Shown: positions 1 through 6,198 of the stretch, in pieces | How the letters are laid out: the number at the start of each line of letters is the position of its first letter | How positions within the stretch are numbered: the first letter of the stretch is position 1 | Assembly: GCA_945869715.1 (NCBI GenBank) | Contig: CAMBPP010000043.1 | Span: forward strand, 1-10,251 | Direction of reading: 5' to 3' | Length of the DNA stretch: 10,251 bases | Source of the DNA: Bifidobacterium breve | GTDB lineage: Bacteria; Actinomycetota; Acidimicrobiia; Acidimicrobiales; Ilumatobacteraceae | The notes under the pieces: generated by a model | Database searches by the model: none | What the model was told of the DNA's origin: nothing | What the model saw: only the letters and a program-made list of their open reading frames with translations | Translations under genes and position numbers: made by a program

Positions 1-1
1 T

Positions 2-43
2 CCCATTGAACTATTCACCGAGATACAGCCCTTGGGCAGTTAG
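2..43 (+). CDS. Possible C-terminal tail of an upstream gene (partial)
   Basis: The frame that is open from the window edge ends at a TAG at 41-43 and encodes PIELFTEIQPLGS. It stops three bases before the pgi start, the spacing of an operon. The other two plus frames are less gene-like here. Thirteen residues are too few to name a family. In actinobacteria pgi often follows pentose-phosphate-pathway genes such as transaldolase, but nothing visible confirms that here. It may also be chance open frame. Confidence 0.3.
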   Translation, partial: PIELFTEIQPLGS

Positions 44-46
44 CGT

Positions 47-1657
47 ATGGGTATGAGTTCTGCTTGGAACAACGTGGGTGCAGCGGCAAATGCATTAGAA
101 AAAGTTGCAATCAGCAATCTCTTCACCCAAAACCCCACGCGCACCGAGTCGTTCATGTTCCACGCTGGTGAACTTCTCGTCGATTTCTCACGACAAAAAA
201 TAGACGCTGCAGCACTGCAGGCGCTCGTTGCCTTAGCTAAACACTCCGACCTCAAAAACCTACGCAGCAAGATGTTTGGCGGCGAGGCCATCAACAGCAC
301 CGAAGGTCGCCCCGTATTGCATGTTGCCTTACGCATGCCTGCGAGCGAGAGCGTTTTGGTGGGCGGCGAAAACATCATTCCTGAAATTCACGCAACATTG
401 CAGCGCATGTCTTATGCAGCTGAACACATTGCGAGTGGAGCACATTCTGGTGCTTCGGGTAAGCCCATCAAACATGTTGTGAATATTGGCATTGGGGGAA
501 GTGACCTCGGGCCGGCAATGGCAATGCGGGCACTGATCGCATATGCCGCCACTGGGGTGCAAGCTCATTTCGTGTCGAACGTTGACCCCACAGACTTGGC
601 TCATGTTCTTGCGCACTTAAACCCGCATGAAACTGCCTTCGTAGTCGCGTCGAAAACTTTCACCACGCAAGAAACCATGGCAAATGCCCATACCGCAATG
701 AAGTGGCTCCAGACCGGAATGAATGTTGCCTCGGTGTCGAACCACTATTTTGCGGTGACCGCAAATATTGATGCAGCAGTGCATTTTGGTGTGCCTATGG
801 AAAATATCTTTCCGATGTGGGAGTGGGTGGGTGGGCGTTTCTCACTTGGCTCGGCCATTGGTTTTTCTCTCATGTGTTCCATTGGCGCTCAGCACTTCGG
901 TGACATTTTGCTTGGCATGCGCGAAATGGATGAGCATTTTTGCGCAACTGAGTTGCAAGAGAATGTTCCTGTTTTGTTGGCGCTCGTTGGTATTTGGAAT
1001 CGCAATTTTCTTGGCTGTGCATCACAAGCTGTCATTCCTTACTTGCAAGAACTTGCACGCTTCCCTGCTTATCTTCAACAGTTAGAAATGGAGAGCAACG
1101 GCAAGCGTGCAAACCGTGCTGGGGAACTGGTGGAACATTCAACCTCACCAGTGGTGTGGGGGGAACCCGGCACCAATGGCCAGCACGCATTCTTTCAACT
1201 ATTGCATCAAGGAACCGATGTGATTCCGGTTGATTTCATTGGCGCTGCACGAACAAATGCGGTGGGGCTTCATGAGCAAAGCGCGCGTGAGCAACATCAA
1301 AAGCTCATGGCAAATATGTTTGCGCAAGCATCGGCATTGGCATTCGGCTCGCCAGCAGCAATCGATATTCCTTCTGCGCAAGGGGAGCATCGAGTATTTC
1401 CCGGCAATCGCCCCAGCACCACCATTGTGTTCAATGAGTTGAGCCCACGTGTGCTTGGTCAACTCGTGGCGCTTTATGAACACAAAACATTTGTGCAGGG
1501 TTGCATTTGGGGCGTCAACAGTTTCGACCAGTGGGGTGTTGAACTGGGCAAAGTTTTGGCCGGCGATGTGCTTGCACATATGGCAAACACATCGCTCGAC
1601 TCCACACTCGACCATTCCACACGTGTTCTTGTGGAATGGTTTTTAAAAAACTCTTAG
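47..1657 (+). CDS. pgi: Glucose-6-phosphate isomerase
   Basis: Interconverts glucose-6-phosphate and fructose-6-phosphate in the cytoplasm, the second step of glycolysis and a link to gluconeogenesis and the pentose phosphate pathway. The 536-residue product has the usual family length of about 550. Both family signatures are present: VGGRFSLGSAIG at residues 261-272 and YLQQLEMESNGK at 342-353. The catalytic residues expected from the family are Glu349 (in MESNGK), His380 (in NGQHAFFQ) and Lys502 (in WGVELGK). The SIS sugar-binding segment GIGGSDLGP lies at 148-156. An in-frame TAG at 41-43 limits the start to ATG 47 or ATG 53. Neither has a clear Shine-Dalgarno, so translation may be coupled to the gene ending at 43. 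ATG 53 would only remove two residues. The gene is intact and nothing about it looks unusual. Confidence 0.97.
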   Translation: MGMSSAWNNVGAAANALEKVAISNLFTQNPTRTESFMFHAGELLVDFSRQKIDAAALQALVALAKHSDLKNLRSKMFGGEAINSTEGRPVLHVALRMPASESVLVGGENIIPEIHATLQRMSYAAEHIASGAHSGASGKPIKHVVNIGIGGSDLGPAMAMRALIAYAATGVQAHFVSNVDPTDLAHVLAHLNPHETAFVVASKTFTTQETMANAHTAMKWLQTGMNVASVSNHYFAVTANIDAAVHFGVPMENIFPMWEWVGGRFSLGSAIGFSLMCSIGAQHFGDILLGMREMDEHFCATELQENVPVLLALVGIWNRNFLGCASQAVIPYLQELARFPAYLQQLEMESNGKRANRAGELVEHSTSPVVWGEPGTNGQHAFFQLLHQGTDVIPVDFIGAARTNAVGLHEQSAREQHQKLMANMFAQASALAFGSPAAIDIPSAQGEHRVFPGNRPSTTIVFNELSPRVLGQLVALYEHKTFVQGCIWGVNSFDQWGVELGKVLAGDVLAHMANTSLDSTLDHSTRVLVEWFLKNS

Positions 1658-1693
1658 CGAGCAACCGTATTCATTGTGCTCGCTTTAGCGAGC
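1656..1693. terminator. Hairpin repeats between convergent pgi and SDR genes
   Basis: Three copies of a short word alternate in orientation: AGCGAGCA at 1656-1663, TGCTCGCT at 1677-1684 and GCGAGC at 1688-1693. The middle copy can pair with the left one (8-bp stem, 13-nt loop) or with the right one (GCTCGC, TTTA loop, GCGAGC). The element overlaps the stop codons of both convergent genes. A T-run follows about a dozen bases downstream on the plus strand and another lies further off on the minus strand. A bidirectional terminator or transcription-collision block is plausible, but no U-tract directly abuts a stem. Confidence 0.4.
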
Positions 1694-2500
1694 GACCATC
1701 ATCCCTGTTTTTTGGAATGTGGCTGACATGCCAGCACCTGAGGTGAGGCCAGCATCGACAGTGATGTTTTGGCCGGTGATGTAGCTGCCGCCATCGCTGA
1801 ACAAGAAGAGTGCAGTTTCTGCAATGTCGTTGGCGTGTGCTGCACGGCCAAGTGGCGACATGCTGCCAATGCGCTCTGACGCAGTCTTCAAGTCATTTGG
1901 ATCGCCAGCAATAACGTGGGCGGTCATGCCGGTGGGGATAGAACCAGGAGCAATGGAGTTGGCACGAATTTTGAATGCAGCAAGTTCAGATGCCGCACTG
2001 CGTGCCAAGCCAATAACGCCTGCCTTTGCCATTGCGTATGCGTGTGGTCCGAGGCCACCTTGAACGCCAGCAACCGATGCGGTACCGATGATGCAACCGC
2101 CGTTGCCAGAAGCGATGATGCCACGAGCAGCGTGTTTAAAGGTGACGAATACGCCTCGCACGAGAACAGCCATGGTCTTGTCGAAGTCGTCCATTGGGGT
2201 GTCGGCAATGGGGCCAACAACGCCAACAATGCCAGCGTTGGCAAATGCACTGTCGAGGCGGCCAAATTTGGCGATACCTGCATCGACTGCAGCTGCAACA
2301 TCTGCTTCTTTGGTGACGTCGCACTGAGCAAAAATAGCCTTATCGCCAAGTGACTTGGCAACAGCCTCGCCACGGTCAACGCCGTAGTCGGCGATGATTA
2401 CTTTTCCGCCTTCGGCAACAAGGAGGCGAGCAGTGGCTTCACCCAAACCGCTTGCGCCTCCTGTAATGAGAGCAACTTTTCCTTCGTAACGACCAGCCAT
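1685..2500 (-). CDS. Short-chain dehydrogenase/reductase (SDR), NAD-type
   Basis: Predicted classical SDR of 271 residues, a Rossmann-fold oxidoreductase acting on alcohol or carbonyl groups; the substrate is unknown. Visible motifs are the nucleotide-binding TGGASGLG at 13-20, Asp38 after the second strand (which usually favours NAD over NADP), D61-V62, NAG at 88-90, and the catalytic Ser142, Tyr155 and Lys159 (YAMAK). The fourth tetrad residue, normally Asn in an N-x-x-G segment, appears to be Leu113 in VLVRGVF. The C-terminus GGSYITGQNITVDAG is typical of the family. The start at 2500 is chosen because GAAGGGGG (2505-2512, minus strand) sits four bases upstream; the longer start at 2527 would place this ribosome-binding site inside the coding region. 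The gene is divergent from the TIM-barrel/P450 genes and convergent with pgi. Confidence 0.9.
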   Translation of the reverse strand: MAGRYEGKVALITGGASGLGEATARLLVAEGGKVIIADYGVDRGEAVAKSLGDKAIFAQCDVTKEADVAAAVDAGIAKFGRLDSAFANAGIVGVVGPIADTPMDDFDKTMAVLVRGVFVTFKHAARGIIASGNGGCIIGTASVAGVQGGLGPHAYAMAKAGVIGLARSAASELAAFKIRANSIAPGSIPTGMTAHVIAGDPNDLKTASERIGSMSPLGRAAHANDIAETALFLFSDGGSYITGQNITVDAGLTSGAGMSATFQKTGMMVAR

Positions 2501-2529
2501 TGGTCCCCCTTCGCGTAGATGTTTCATTC

Positions 2530-2535
2530 ATTGTA
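2530..2535 (-). promoter_or_regulatory. Candidate -10 element for the SDR gene
   Basis: Read on the minus strand, 2535 to 2530 is TACAAT, one mismatch from the TATAAT consensus. It lies about 30 bases upstream of the SDR start codon and upstream of its ribosome-binding site. No good -35 hexamer is seen at the expected spacing. This is a pattern match only. Confidence 0.35.
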
Positions 2536-2551
2536 GTGTCGGGTCGGAAAA

Positions 2552-2576
2552 GGTGCATCGTCAGACGACCAGCACC
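2552..2576. promoter_or_regulatory. Nested dyad, candidate operator in the divergent promoter region
   Basis: An outer inverted repeat, GGTGC (2552-2556) and GCACC (2572-2576), encloses an inner one, TCGTC (2558-2562) and GACGA (2564-2568), centred on a single A. It lies in the 99-bp gap between the divergent SDR and TIM-barrel genes, upstream of the candidate SDR -10 element. The position and dyad symmetry suit a repressor or activator controlling both directions. No regulator gene of an obvious matching type lies next to it. The role is inferred. Confidence 0.4.
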
Positions 2577-2599
2577 ACCTATTGGGGCAAGGGGTCAGT

Positions 2600-3433
2600 A
2601 TGAGCAAGGGCAATTCTTTAGTGGGTGCAGGGCGCATCGCGGGGGCGGGGAAACGGCAAACAATCCTTGCGTATTTCAGCATGCGTGGCGTCGAGTTTTC
2701 GCAGCGAGTAGCCGCAGCAGGTGCGGCGGGTTTCGATGGCATTGGGTTCAACGTGGCCGAATACCTAAAATTACGGGCTGAAGGAACCACCGACGCACAA
2801 CTGCAGGCCATTCTCGACAAACACAATGTGCGTATTTTGGAACTAGAAGCACTGCGCTTGTTAGACGACGAAGCGGCAAAAGATTTTGAACACGTGGCGC
2901 GTACTTTTGGTGCAGAAAGAGTTCAGGTCATCTCTCCTTTTGGGCCCGATAAAGATATTGACCTCACAAAGGCATCGGCATGGATCGGCGAAATTGCCAA
3001 GCGCACCGAAGAGGCTGGCATTCACTACGCAATTGAGTTTTTGCCACCCACCAAAATTCCCGACATCACTACGGCTCAGCGTGTTGCCCAAGCAAGTGGT
3101 CAAAAAAACGTTGGGCTCTGCGTCGACACCTGGCATGTATTTCGTGGGGCTGGTTTGGCCTCGCTAGCCGATCTCGATTTCTCCATGGTGAAAAACGTGC
3201 AGGTAGATGACGGAACCATGAAGCCCCGGCTCGACGACTACATCCAAGACTGCATTCACTACCGTGAATTGCTTGGCGCCGGGGAATTCCCTCTGGTCGA
3301 TTTCTTCCGCAAAACCCCGCCCACTGCGCCAATAAGCGTGGAAATCATCTCCGACACTCTCGATGGAATTCCGGCAATGGAGCGGGCAAAAGTGCAAGCC
3401 GAGTCCCTTGAGCGCACTTTGGCCTTGGTTTAG
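2600..3433 (+). CDS. Xylose-isomerase-like TIM-barrel protein (sugar phosphate isomerase/epimerase family)
   Basis: Predicted 277-residue enzyme of the AP_endonuc_2/xylose-isomerase-like TIM-barrel superfamily, usually metal-dependent isomerases or epimerases of sugars and related polyols. Alternating strand and helix segments run through the protein. Candidate metal ligands at the expected strand ends are Glu146 (YAIEFLPP), Asp176 and His179 (VDTWH), a QVDD segment at 201-204, and Glu248 (SVEIISD). The ATG at 2600 is preferred over TTG 2582 because AAGGGG (2589-2594) is five bases upstream. The first 20 residues are Gly/Ala rich and look like a flexible extension. The gene precedes the P450 on the same strand and is divergent from the SDR, so a shared catabolic or biosynthetic pathway is likely. 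The substrate cannot be assigned, and the family also contains AP endonucleases and inosose dehydratases. Confidence 0.82.
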   Translation: MSKGNSLVGAGRIAGAGKRQTILAYFSMRGVEFSQRVAAAGAAGFDGIGFNVAEYLKLRAEGTTDAQLQAILDKHNVRILELEALRLLDDEAAKDFEHVARTFGAERVQVISPFGPDKDIDLTKASAWIGEIAKRTEEAGIHYAIEFLPPTKIPDITTAQRVAQASGQKNVGLCVDTWHVFRGAGLASLADLDFSMVKNVQVDDGTMKPRLDDYIQDCIHYRELLGAGEFPLVDFFRKTPPTAPISVEIISDTLDGIPAMERAKVQAESLERTLALV

Positions 3434-3447
3434 CCCATCAATATATT
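3419..3447 (+). promoter_or_regulatory. Candidate promoter for the P450 gene
   Basis: TTGGCC (3419-3424, four of six matches to TTGACA) and TATATT (3442-3447) are separated by 17 bp. The -35 part lies inside the last codons of the TIM-barrel gene. Transcription would start roughly 35 bases before the P450 ATG. This would let the P450 be expressed apart from the upstream gene. No experimental support. Confidence 0.35.
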
Positions 3448-3489
3448 TTGAGTTCGCTGGAGAGGCATGAATTAGGCGACAATAGAGCC

Positions 3490-4794
3490 ATGGCAGTAAA
3501 AGTTCCTCAAATTGGCCCAGCTACTCCTGAAGAGGCAGACCTCAAAGGTCTGAACCCCTTTCGTGACTCCATCATGCACCAGTGCCCGCACATGTACTTT
3601 CGGCGCATGCAACAAGAGACACCGCTGTTTGATGTAGAAGGAACCGACGTTCACATTGTGACGCGTCATGAACTCATTGTGCCGTTAGTGCGCGATACAG
3701 AAACTTTTTCGAACCGATTTGGAAGTGCAGGCGAGCCGCCAAAGGGTGAAGTTCTTGAGAAGATGAAAGCAGTGCTTGCGACGGGTTGGCCACAAACGCC
3801 CACCATGCTCACCATCGACCCGCCGTATCACACGCGCTTTCGCAACACAGTCGCAAGTTTTTTCACGCCACGTAAAATTGCTGAATTGCGTCCGCTCATT
3901 GAAGAATATGTCGACAGCATCATGGAGAAATTCATTAATCGCCCCGACAAAACAATGGAATTTGTGCGCGATTTTGCCGTTCCACTTCCCATTGCTGCAA
4001 TCGCTTTTATTCTAAGCGTGCCACTCGACAAGATGGCCGACCTCAAGCGCTGGAGCGATGACTCCATCGCAACAATTGGTAGCAGCATCTCAGACGACCG
4101 CCGCATTGAAGCACTCACCGGTGTGATGGAAATGCAGCGTTACTTTGCTGGCCGTTTGGAAGAAAAGCGAGCCGACCCCGCCGACGACTTGCTCACCGCA
4201 TTAGTAACTGCAGAAATTGATACCGATGAAGGCACAAAGCGATTACTCGATATCCCCGAGATGCTCTCAATCATTGCGCAGTTGCTCACCGCAGGAAATG
4301 AAACAACCACCAACACATTCGCTGAAGGCATGCTTTACTTCGCCGAAAACATGGACGTTTGGGGAAAAGTTCGCGAAGATCGTACGCTCATTGGCCCAGC
4401 TGTAGAAGAAATTCTGCGTTTGTCGTCGCCTTCGGGTGGCATGTTCCGCGTTGTTACCAAAGACAATGTAGAAATTGACGGGTGCCCCGTGCCAAAGGGT
4501 GACCGCATCATGCTCATGTACTCGGCTGCAAACCGCGACCCGAAGGTGTGGGGAGAAACCCCCGACCAATTCGACCCACTGCGCCCCAACCTGAAAGAGC
4601 ACCTCGCTTTTGGTAAGGGAATCCATTTCTGCATTGGCGCTCCGCTTGCACGCCTTGAATTACAGGTGGCCTTTGAGAAAATGGCAGACCGTTTGAAGTC
4701 GTGGAGCCTCTTAGAAACGAATGATTTCCGCTATCACGATAGTTTCATGTTGCGCGGCTTGAAGAAGCTCGATTTATCGTTCGAAGTCGTCTGA
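3490..4794 (+). CDS. Cytochrome P450 (bacterial class I type)
   Basis: Soluble heme monooxygenase of 434 residues, a normal length for bacterial P450s, with no membrane anchor. It would insert one oxygen atom from O2 using electrons from a ferredoxin and reductase, neither of which is encoded in the window. Motifs: I-helix oxygen-activating segment AGNETTT at 268-274, K-helix E307-x-x-R310 (EILR), and heme loop FGKGIHFCIG at 374-383 with the thiolate ligand Cys381. HTRFR at 114-118 fits the C-helix heme-propionate contacts. ATG 3490 is chosen over TTG 3448 because the family N-terminus aligns with a short leader before NPFRD and the upstream 14 residues look non-conserved. Shine-Dalgarno is weak; GACAAT just upstream could make this a short-leader transcript. 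It follows the TIM-barrel gene by 56 bases. The CYP family and substrate were not recognised; steroid, terpene, fatty acid or aromatic substrates are all possible. Confidence 0.95.
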   Translation: MAVKVPQIGPATPEEADLKGLNPFRDSIMHQCPHMYFRRMQQETPLFDVEGTDVHIVTRHELIVPLVRDTETFSNRFGSAGEPPKGEVLEKMKAVLATGWPQTPTMLTIDPPYHTRFRNTVASFFTPRKIAELRPLIEEYVDSIMEKFINRPDKTMEFVRDFAVPLPIAAIAFILSVPLDKMADLKRWSDDSIATIGSSISDDRRIEALTGVMEMQRYFAGRLEEKRADPADDLLTALVTAEIDTDEGTKRLLDIPEMLSIIAQLLTAGNETTTNTFAEGMLYFAENMDVWGKVREDRTLIGPAVEEILRLSSPSGGMFRVVTKDNVEIDGCPVPKGDRIMLMYSAANRDPKVWGETPDQFDPLRPNLKEHLAFGKGIHFCIGAPLARLELQVAFEKMADRLKSWSLLETNDFRYHDSFMLRGLKKLDLSFEVV

Positions 4795-4830
4795 GTGAGA
4801 CGGCTCGTAGCCCCTTAGACTCAGAAGTCT
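4790..4830 (+). promoter_or_regulatory. Overlapping alternative hairpins before the B12-binding gene
   Basis: TCTGAGT (4790-4796) can pair with ACTCAGA (4819-4825), and its loop holds a second small hairpin, GGCT (4802-4805) with AGCC (4809-4812). A competing hairpin pairs AGACT (4817-4821) with AGTCT (4826-4830), ending one base before the ATG at 4832. The two structures share bases and cannot coexist. The element overlaps the P450 stop codon. It could be a terminator, attenuator or start-site cover. TAGACT (4816-4821) also resembles a -10 element, so an operator is an alternative. Function inferred. Confidence 0.35.
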
Positions 4831-4831
4831 T

Positions 4832-5239
4832 ATGGCAGGTGAACGCGTTCTTGTTGCAAAAGTTGGTCTTGACGGTCACGACCGTGGAATAAAAGTGGTG
4901 GCACGTATCTTGCGTGATGCTGGCTTTGAAGTCATTTATACAGGTCTCTTCCAGACCCCCGAGAAAGTTGCTGCTGCAGCAATCGACGAAGATGTCGATG
5001 TGGTGGGGCTCTCTATGTTGTCTGGTGCACACATGACCCTTGCGCCAAAAGTTGTTGAGAAAATGCGTGAGCGTGGAGTTGATGTTCCTGTTGTTGTGGG
5101 CGGAATCATTCCTGTACAAGATGCCGACAAGTTGAAGGCACTCGGTGTTGCAGGAGTCTTAAACCCAGGTGCAACTTCAGACCAAGTAGTAGAACTCATG
5201 CGCTCGGTCATTGCTGCTTCACGGGCTGGCGCAAAGTAA
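4832..5239 (+). CDS. Stand-alone cobalamin-binding protein (methylmalonyl-CoA mutase C-terminal type)
   Basis: A 135-residue flavodoxin-like fold matching the B12-binding domain that forms the C-terminus of methylmalonyl-CoA mutase and the small subunit of split acyl-CoA mutases. The cobalamin motif D14-G-H16-D-R-G19 supplies His16 as the likely lower axial ligand of cobalt. SGAHM at 64-68 and VVGGIIP at 88-94 line the nucleotide-tail pocket. It has only the B12 domain; the large catalytic TIM-barrel subunit is not in the window, so it presumably pairs with a subunit encoded elsewhere. 2-hydroxyisobutyryl-CoA, isobutyryl-CoA or methylmalonyl-CoA mutase are candidates. It lies 37 bases after the P450 and five bases before the pafB-like gene, so it may be transcribed with the WYL regulators. 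No clear Shine-Dalgarno is seen. A B12-sensing role is a less likely alternative. Confidence 0.88.
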   Translation: MAGERVLVAKVGLDGHDRGIKVVARILRDAGFEVIYTGLFQTPEKVAAAAIDEDVDVVGLSMLSGAHMTLAPKVVEKMRERGVDVPVVVGGIIPVQDADKLKALGVAGVLNPGATSDQVVELMRSVIAASRAGAK

Positions 5240-5244
5240 CTCCA

Positions 5245-6198
5245 GTGGCCGGAGTCGCCCGCGATCAAGCAGAGCGAGTACTTAATCTCATTGCGTTGCT
5301 CACGGAAAACTCGCAGCCACTCACGTTCACTCAAATTCGTGGCGCACTTGGTGCCAATAACTATGCCGATGGCGAGTCGGGTCGGGCAACCTTCGAGCGC
5401 GACAAAGCATTAGTGCGCGATATGGGTGTGCCCATTGAAAAGAAAACTCTGGGTGGCAACCAAGCCGGAGAGTCGAGCTATCGCATCGACCGTCGCCAAC
5501 TTGAATTGTCATCAGTTCATTTTACGAGCGAAGAGCGCCAGGCATTGCAACTTGCATTAGCTGCAGTGCACATTGACGCCGCATGGGCCGACCGTGCGCG
5601 TTTGAAGTTGGGCCTCGATGTTGCAGAGGGCGAAACCTTGGCGCAAGCACATTTGCCCGTCAACAGTGTTGCATTGCCAGTGGTCACCGAGGCTGCACAA
5701 AATTCTAAAGAAATTAGTTTTAGTTATCGCGGTGAAACGCGACGTCTTCACCCCTACGGAGTCTTAGGGCGTGGCGGGTACTGGTACGTCGTGGGCGCCG
5801 ACCAAATTCGTAATGCAATACGCAGTTTTCGCGTTGATCGCATTGAAGGCAAAGTAAAAATTCTCGACGCCACTTTTGAGCGCCCGCAAGGTTTCGATAT
5901 TCAAGCGGCGGTTGCCACCGATACAGAAATGCTCGGAGAAGGTGCAGAGCCCACCATGGCCCACGTGCTCATTAATGCAGCTCTTGCGCCAAGTGTCTTG
6001 CGAGAATTCGGCAACGAGTCGGTTATTGAAACTCGCGGCAATGGTGCAGTTGTTGTCGAAGTGCCATGCGGAAATGAAGGACCTTTTCGTTCATGGTTGC
6101 TTGGGCTTGTAGAACATGCAGAAGTGTTGTCGCCCACCGATGTGCGCGAAGGCATCAAAAACTGGTTATCTGACATGCAAAAAGGTGGTGCACAATGA
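5245..6198 (+). CDS. pafB: PafB-like WYL-domain transcriptional regulator
   Basis: A 317-residue regulator with an N-terminal winged helix-turn-helix (about residues 8-85, starting RDQAERVLNLIALL) and a central WYL domain (about 145-210) with the segments GGYWYVVGAD at 177-186 and FRVDRIEG at 195-202. A C-terminal WCX-type extension follows (about 235-310). In mycobacteria PafB and PafC act together as activators of the LexA-independent DNA-damage response, and the WYL domain is thought to sense a nucleic-acid signal. The next gene is a second WYL protein overlapping by four bases, which supports the PafB/PafC assignment. The start is GTG 5245, five bases after the B12-binding gene; no strong ribosome-binding site is seen, so translation may be coupled. 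The usual neighbours (Pup-proteasome genes, tatA/tatC) are absent. Confidence 0.82.
   Translation: MAGVARDQAERVLNLIALLTENSQPLTFTQIRGALGANNYADGESGRATFERDKALVRDMGVPIEKKTLGGNQAGESSYRIDRRQLELSSVHFTSEERQALQLALAAVHIDAAWADRARLKLGLDVAEGETLAQAHLPVNSVALPVVTEAAQNSKEISFSYRGETRRLHPYGVLGRGGYWYVVGADQIRNAIRSFRVDRIEGKVKILDATFERPQGFDIQAAVATDTEMLGEGAEPTMAHVLINAALAPSVLREFGNESVIETRGNGAVVVEVPCGNEGPFRSWLLGLVEHAEVLSPTDVREGIKNWLSDMQKGGAQ

Noticed and set aside
1916..2353. 145-codon plus-strand frame inside the SDR gene
   Set aside because: It is antisense to a well-supported SDR and has no recognisable domain, so it is a shadow frame.
3459..3475. GGAGAGG followed by a two-codon reading frame (ATG AAT TAG) upstream of the P450
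   Set aside because: Only one base separates the ribosome-binding-like word from that ATG, so efficient initiation is unlikely. It is probably chance.
3448..3489. TTG 3448 as the P450 start
   Set aside because: The 14 added residues look non-conserved, and no ribosome-binding site precedes the TTG at proper spacing.
4795..4831. Cobalamin riboswitch before the B12-binding gene
   Set aside because: The gap is only 37 bases, far too short for a cobalamin riboswitch, and no B12-box-like sequence was seen.
4745..5119. 124-codon minus-strand frame across the P450/B12-gene junction
   Set aside because: It is antisense to two clear genes, with a Cys/His/Asn-rich composition typical of shadow frames.
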